Below, one piece after another: positions 35,283-38,917 of a DNA stretch of 38,917 bases. Source of the stretch: an uncultured Phascolarctobacterium sp. (GTDB taxonomy: Bacteria; Bacillota; Negativicutes; Acidaminococcales; Acidaminococcaceae); NCBI GenBank assembly GCA_949288065.1, contig CASEIL010000010.1, positions 1-38,917 of the forward strand. The letters are read 5' to 3'. The notes under the pieces were generated by a model. It saw only the letters and a program-made list of their open reading frames with translations. It was not told the origin of the DNA and searched no databases. How positions within the stretch are numbered: the stretch's first letter is position 1; every line of letters begins with the position of its first letter. Both the position numbers and the translations under genes were made by a program.

Positions 35283-36170
35283 ATGGAACTGAGGGTTTTG
35301 CGTTACTTTTTAGCGGTTGCCCGCGAGCAAAGCATATCCGGCGCAGCCGAATACCTGCATATTACGCAGCCTACGCTTTCGCGCCAGCTGATGGATTTAG
35401 AAGAGGAACTGGGCAAACAGCTTTTAATCCGCGGCAAGCGCAACCGGCGGATAATGCTGACAGAGGACGGGATGCGCCTGCGTAAGCGCGCCGAGGAAAT
35501 TGTAGAGCTGGCAGACAAAACGGAAGCCGAATTTTTAGCAGGCGGCGATGCTGTAAGCGGCGACGTATATATAGGCTGCGGCGAAAGCGACGCCATGCGG
35601 ATTATTGCCAAAACCGCCGTTAAGCTGCGGCAGGATTACCCCGGCATCCATTTTCATTTATACAGCGGCAATGCCGATGACGTATCGGAACGCATGGAAA
35701 AAGGCCTCCTCGATTTCGGCATTTTCATTACCTCGTCCAGCATTGAAAAATACGATTATTTGCAGCTGCCCGCCTATGATACCTGGGGGCTGATTATGCG
35801 CAAAGAAGATAAACTTGCCGAGAAAAAGTTTATTACGCCGCAAGATTTGGCGGGGCTGCCGCTTTTAATATCGCGCCAGGCGCAGGTACACGAGGAAATG
35901 AGCAGTTGGAGCAGCGAGTGCAGCGGCCGGTTAAACGTAGTTGGCACCTACAACCTTATTTACAACGCGGCAATTATGACACGCGAAGGCTTTGGCTACA
36001 CGCTGACGCTGGATAAACTTGCCAACACCGGCGAAGGAAGCGGCTTGTGCTTCCGCCCATTGAAGCCGGAACTGCGGGCAAATTTAAACCTCGTCTGGAA
36101 AAAGTACCAGATTTTTTCCAAAGCAGCACAAAAATTTTTGGAATATCTGCAAAAAGAAATAAACGCATAA
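35283..36170 (+). CDS. LysR-family transcriptional regulator
   Basis: The 295-residue protein has the LysR winged helix (REQSISGAAEYLHITQPTLS, then RQLMDLEEELGKQLLIRG) and an effector domain with VYIGCGESDAMRIIAKTA. GGAGGTG precedes ATG 35283; a longer frame from 35229 lacks a site. It diverges from the four-gene redox cluster, so it most likely controls that cluster. It converges on the MFS transporter gene and shares a terminator with it. Confidence 0.92.
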   Translation: MELRVLRYFLAVAREQSISGAAEYLHITQPTLSRQLMDLEEELGKQLLIRGKRNRRIMLTEDGMRLRKRAEEIVELADKTEAEFLAGGDAVSGDVYIGCGESDAMRIIAKTAVKLRQDYPGIHFHLYSGNADDVSERMEKGLLDFGIFITSSSIEKYDYLQLPAYDTWGLIMRKEDKLAEKKFITPQDLAGLPLLISRQAQVHEEMSSWSSECSGRLNVVGTYNLIYNAAIMTREGFGYTLTLDKLANTGEGSGLCFRPLKPELRANLNLVWKKYQIFSKAAQKFLEYLQKEINA

Positions 36171-36171
36171 A

Positions 36172-36215
36172 AAATAGAGGACTGCGGCCTGACACCGTAA
36201 TCCTCTATTTGTATT
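36172..36215. terminator. Bidirectional terminator between LysR and MFS genes
   Basis: AAATAGAGGA (36172-36181) pairs with TCCTCTATTT (36201-36210), with an inner CGG/CCG. T-rich sequence follows on both strands. Confidence 0.75.
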
Positions 36216-36218
36216 TTA

Positions 36219-37475
36219 TTAAACAATCGCTTTATCCGGTTTGACAAACAGCCACAGCACCGCACCGGCAATGCCCGATACAGCCGTTACCACCAAAGCC
36301 GCCTGCCAGCCGTAGGTGGTTGCCACCCAGGCAGTTACGCTCGGCGCCAGCACGCCGCCGATGTTGCCCCAGAAGTTCATCCAGCCGGAAACCGAACCGG
36401 CAAACTGCCCACCCATGGTAATTACGCTGGACCACGATGCGCTCATGGTTAAACCGAGCGAACCAAGCGCTACGGAAAGCCAGAACACGTTCATCATCGG
36501 GTCGGCCGTGCGGGTGGCGATAAACAAGGTGCAGGCGCACAGCAAAATGCCAAGCGCGCCGGTAGAAGTTTTAACAAGGTTCTGCGAAAAACCTGCCGCA
36601 ATTGCCTTATCGGAAAAATAGCCGCAGCAGGAAACCACTGCCATCAGCGAAAGCCACGGAGCCGCAGCCCACAAGCCCATTTTAGAAAGCGAGAAGCCGT
36701 GAACCTCCATTAAATACAGCGGCAGCCACGCCAAAAATACATACATAATGTAGTCCGTAATCATAAATTGCAGCCCCAGCGACCAGAACTGCGAGGATTT
36801 TAACAATTTGCCCCACGGAGCAATTTGTTTTTCCTGTACGGCTTCTTCCCTGCCGTCGTTAATGTGGGCAAGCTCAGCCTCGTTTACATAAGGGCTTTTT
36901 TCCGGGCTGTCCGGAACATATTTAAACCACAAAACGCCCAGCAGCACGCCGATGAGGCCAAACAGCCAGAACACTGCCTTCCAGCCTAAAGCTGCCATTA
37001 AAGCAACCGTAACGGCAGGGCCAACAACCGGGCCGAAGAAACAGCCGTTTAAAATAAAAGAACTAACCTTTCCCTTTTCACCCTTGTTAAACCAGCGGTG
37101 GCCGGCAATGGCGGCAGCCGGATAAATAGGCGCCTCGCCGATGCCGAACAAAAGGCGCACTGTTGCAAACGAAAACTTGCCGCTGGCAACAGCTGTCAGC
37201 GCCGTAAAGATGGACCACCAGATTACCGCCACAGAACCCGTAAGGCGATGGCCAAAACGCTCTGCCATCATGCCGCCCGGCACCTGAAACAGTGCATAAC
37301 CCGCAAAAAAGAAGGACTGGATAAGGCCCATATCAATTTTGGTAAAGCCAAATTCCTGCATAATTACCGGCGTAGCCACCGATAAATTAACCCTGTCCAT
37401 GTAAGAAACAAAGCTGATGGCAAAAATCAGCCAGGCAACCTTCCAGCGAAAATTAGTCATCGTTTTCTTTTCCAT
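36219..37475 (-). CDS. MFS transporter, anion:cation symporter (ACS) family
   Basis: The 418-residue protein has twelve predicted membrane helices in two halves. ISFVSYMDRVNLSVATPVIM, MGLIQSFFFAGYALFQVPGG and MMAERFGHRLTGS (motif A type) are typical of the ACS family, which takes up hexuronates, glucarate/galactarate, sialate or phthalate. No catabolic gene is next to it, so the substrate cannot be named. Its own consensus promoter stands 80 bases upstream. Confidence 0.9.
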   Translation of the reverse strand: MEKKTMTNFRWKVAWLIFAISFVSYMDRVNLSVATPVIMQEFGFTKIDMGLIQSFFFAGYALFQVPGGMMAERFGHRLTGSVAVIWWSIFTALTAVASGKFSFATVRLLFGIGEAPIYPAAAIAGHRWFNKGEKGKVSSFILNGCFFGPVVGPAVTVALMAALGWKAVFWLFGLIGVLLGVLWFKYVPDSPEKSPYVNEAELAHINDGREEAVQEKQIAPWGKLLKSSQFWSLGLQFMITDYIMYVFLAWLPLYLMEVHGFSLSKMGLWAAAPWLSLMAVVSCCGYFSDKAIAAGFSQNLVKTSTGALGILLCACTLFIATRTADPMMNVFWLSVALGSLGLTMSASWSSVITMGGQFAGSVSGWMNFWGNIGGVLAPSVTAWVATTYGWQAALVVTAVSGIAGAVLWLFVKPDKAIV

Positions 37476-37555
37476 CTTTCCCTTATCTCCTTTACAATAA
37501 AATAAAAATTACGCTGCCCTTTATTTATATCTGTATACAAGGGCTATTTCTATCT

Positions 37556-37584
37556 ATGATAAAGGGATAAAAATGTTAAGTCAA
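37556..37584 (-). promoter_or_regulatory. Promoter of the MFS transporter gene
   Basis: On the minus strand TTGACT (37584-37579) and TATCAT (37561-37556) are separated by 17 bases. Between it and the gene, GCCCTT and AAGGGC (about 37518-37548) form a possible hairpin. Confidence 0.6.
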
Positions 37585-37692
37585 GCATTTTAGTGCAAAA
37601 CGCCTAAATTTTATGTTTACTTCACTTTTTAGCTACAATATTTGCAACAATGTTTACAGAGTGAAAGAAGCTGGTGTTTGGGTTTTGAAGAC

Positions 37693-37721
37693 AAAAAAGC
37701 GCCTATGTACAAACATAGGCG
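37693..37721 (-). terminator. Intrinsic terminator after the 74-residue gene
   Basis: On the minus strand a 9-bp stem (CGCCTATGT with ACATAGGCG, 37721-37700) with a 4-base loop is followed by a run of T residues at 37698-37693. Confidence 0.8.
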
Positions 37722-37724
37722 GGG

Positions 37725-37949
37725 TTAATCGTTGAGTTTTTCAAGTTCAGCGTTGATTTTTTTGATTTTAGCCCAAAAAACACGTTTTATTTCTCGTTCT
37801 TCCTCATCATAAGGAGTCTTACAATCTAAACCACCTTTACAGTTTTCTTTAACCCATTCATCTACCTTTTTAAACAGTTCTTTGAGTTGCCTTAAATGCT
37901 CATCTGTTAATCGTTGACGTTCAACTAACAATTCTTCTCTTTTATTCAC
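37725..37949 (-). CDS. 74-residue charged coiled-coil protein, unknown function
   Basis: A GTG start at 37949 lies 8 bases after TAGGAGA. The product is highly charged and helical: a long amphipathic stretch ELLVERQRLTDEHLRQLKEL, a short loop with two Cys (ENCKGGLDCKTPYDEEE), then a second helix. It has its own terminator. It is AT-richer than neighbours to the left and sits next to the CRISPR array, so it may belong to an acquired segment. No family was recognised. Confidence 0.6.
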   Translation of the reverse strand: MNKREELLVERQRLTDEHLRQLKELFKKVDEWVKENCKGGLDCKTPYDEEEREIKRVFWAKIKKINAELEKLND

Positions 37950-38108
37950 GCAGCATTCTCCTATACATAAACTTATAATTTTAAATCTTTTATTTATTGT
38001 TTTATATAATCCTTAATCATAATTCAACTAAAAATAAAATAACATTAAATTACTTTATAAAAATAAAAACAAGCAATTCCACAAGAACCCATAAAACCAT
38101 ATTATATA

Positions 38109-38481
38109 ACTTCAATACATGATGCCTGAATGGGGTACGACTGGTATAACTCCGGATATTCTAAACCCGTATCGCAATTTCAATCCACGTACTTCGTAAG
38201 AAGTACGACTGCCGCACTTAAATATCACAAAAAGGAGTGAGACGATATTTCAATCCACGTACTTCGTAAGAAGTACGACGGAACTGCCGGACGTTACCGC
38301 GGTGACGGTTTACATTTCAATCCACGTACTTCGTAAGAAGTACGACCTCACGCCATCAAGCTTATTTAACCCGTCCGGCGGATTTCAATCCACGTACTTC
38401 GTAAGAAGTACGACCTATCCCACTTTAAAGCCTTATTAGCTTCAATAGATTTCAATCCACGTACTTCGTAAGAAGTACGAC
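38109..38481 (-). CRISPR. CRISPR array, type I-C-like repeats, five intact plus one degenerate repeat
   Basis: Five identical 33-bp repeats lie at 38177-38209, 38247-38279, 38314-38346, 38382-38414 and 38449-38481. On the minus strand they start GTCGTACTTC, have a dyad (GTACTTC/GAAGTAC) and end GTGGATTGAAAT, the type I-C form. A sixth, decayed copy is at 38109-38141 (ends conserved, 19 of 33 matches). The five spacers are 35, 37, 34, 35 and 34 bases from left to right. The decayed repeat marks the far end, so the array is read right to left and new spacers enter at 38481. No cas gene is in the window. Confidence 0.95.
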
Positions 38482-38642
38482 GGTATATAAATAAATCAAG
38501 ATGTCATCTAAAGAAATTAATTCAAATGTGCGAAGGTAATTTTAAAATAAAATGCTGTATTAAAAGAACGGAATAAAAGTATATAAAAATATCTGTTTAA
38601 CCCAGCTTCGCACTTAAATGTTTAGGCTTTAAAATCCTGTAT
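38482..38642 (-). promoter_or_regulatory. CRISPR leader
   Basis: This AT-rich stretch abuts the newest repeat. It holds an inverted pair, GTGCGAAG at 38528-38535 and CTTCGCAC at 38606-38613 in plus-strand reading. Similar GTGCGAA/TTCGCAC pairs occur in type I-C leaders by recollection, usually closer together. No coding frame is seen. Confidence 0.6.
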
Positions 38643-38648
38643 ATAAAT

Positions 38649-38677
38649 ATTGTACCACCAATAGATATTTACAGCAA
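38649..38677 (-). promoter_or_regulatory. Promoter for CRISPR transcription
   Basis: On the minus strand TTGCTG (38677-38672), 17-base spacer, TACAAT (38654-38649). The predicted transcript starts near 38642 and runs through the leader into the array. Confidence 0.6.
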
Positions 38678-38722
38678 TTTAATAAACAATCAAAGAAATA
38701 ATAAGAGCTAACCGGCATTTAT

Positions 38723-38905
38723 CTATGCACGCTCCATATGCTCCTTATTCAGCCCTAAACTCTGCTAAGCTTTCTGCCACTCATATTGCCGTGCTGTCAT
38801 CTCGGCACTAAACGGCGGCTCGCTTGCACTCTGTGGGCTGTGCTGCACGCGCTTCAGCGCTGGCAGCACATGCCTCCCACGCCCCCTGCCCGAATAAAAT
38901 TGCAA
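38723..38905 (-). pseudogene. Possible decayed coding fragment upstream of the CRISPR leader
   Basis: In one minus-strand frame a TTG at 38905 opens 46 codons ending in TAG at 38765. The frame then continues 13 more codons to a second TAG at 38723. The parts EMTARQYEWQKA and QSLGLNKEHMERA on either side of the first TAG read like ordinary helical protein. Base content is much higher in GC than the flanks. No ribosome site or family was recognised. It could instead be a structured non-coding element, given the hairpin at 38833-38880. Confidence 0.25.
38833..38880. repeat. Long GC-rich hairpin
   Basis: Nested arms GTGGG/CCCAC (5 bp), TGTGCTGC/GCAGCACA (8 bp) and GCGC/GCGC (4 bp) around a TTCA loop form an almost continuous 48-base stem-loop. 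No T-run follows on either strand, so it is not a classical terminator. Confidence 0.6.
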
Positions 38906-38917
38906 TGTTTAATATAG

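Noticed and set aside
38482..38917. cas2 or cas1 end upstream of the CRISPR leader
   Set aside because: No open frame of adequate length and no Cas motifs on either strand up to the window edge.
1..38917. tRNA, rRNA, insertion sequence or integrase genes
   Set aside because: Looked for cloverleaf-like stretches, transposase motifs and terminal inverted repeats by eye; none could be supported.

Overview
The window looks like the chromosome of an anaerobic diderm Firmicute (class Negativicutes), possibly an Acidaminococcaceae / Phascolarctobacterium-type gut organism. This is inference. Firmicute signatures are the nadD-yqeK-LCP-rsfS order, CvfB, a Cof-type HAD hydrolase and strong AGGAGG ribosome sites. 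Outer-membrane signatures are a tripartite RND pump, a MacAB-like pump and a large secreted beta-helical adhesin. A succinate-type CoA-transferase next to a methylmalonyl-CoA mutase large subunit suggests succinate/propionate metabolism. Most coding sequence is moderately GC-rich; intergenic DNA and the left-edge adhesin are AT-rich.

Left part (1-7120): the N-terminal part of a secreted beta-helical, autotransporter-like protein runs off the left edge. Divergent from it, a small sigma-70 family factor has its own consensus promoter and terminator. A two-gene RND efflux operon follows.

Centre (7129-23284), all minus strand: a nine-gene operon, read aroF-tyrA-aroB-aroA-aroC-pheA-aroE-aroK-aroQ, encodes the whole shikimate pathway plus the Phe and Tyr branch enzymes. 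It is preceded by a good promoter, a 44-codon leader peptide packed with Phe and Tyr codons, and an intrinsic terminator. This looks like transcription attenuation by Phe/Tyr supply. Upstream lie tauE, cvfB, rsfS, an LCP protein, yqeK and nadD, then a MacA/MacB-like export operon with a 59-aa membrane protein at its end.

Right-centre (23412-32987): two small membrane-protein genes missing from long-ORF calls or of unknown function, a DUF1624-type acyltransferase, a Cof-type HAD phosphatase and an XRE regulator with palindromes at its promoter. Next is a catabolic operon (CoA-transferase, methylmalonyl-CoA mutase large subunit, MmgE/PrpD) divergent from a LysR regulator, which is followed by an FrhB-like iron-sulfur protein.

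Right part (33049-38917): a second LysR regulator faces a tight four-gene cluster (76-aa coiled-coil protein, iron-sulfur flavoprotein, cyclophilin-like lipoprotein, DUF3737 beta-helix protein) that looks like an uncharacterised redox module. Then come an MFS transporter of the anion/cation symporter type, a 74-aa coiled-coil protein, and a small type I-C-like CRISPR array (five identical repeats plus one degenerate end repeat) read on the minus strand, with a recognisable leader and promoter but no cas genes in the window. The last 200 bases hold a strong GC-rich hairpin and what may be a decayed coding fragment.
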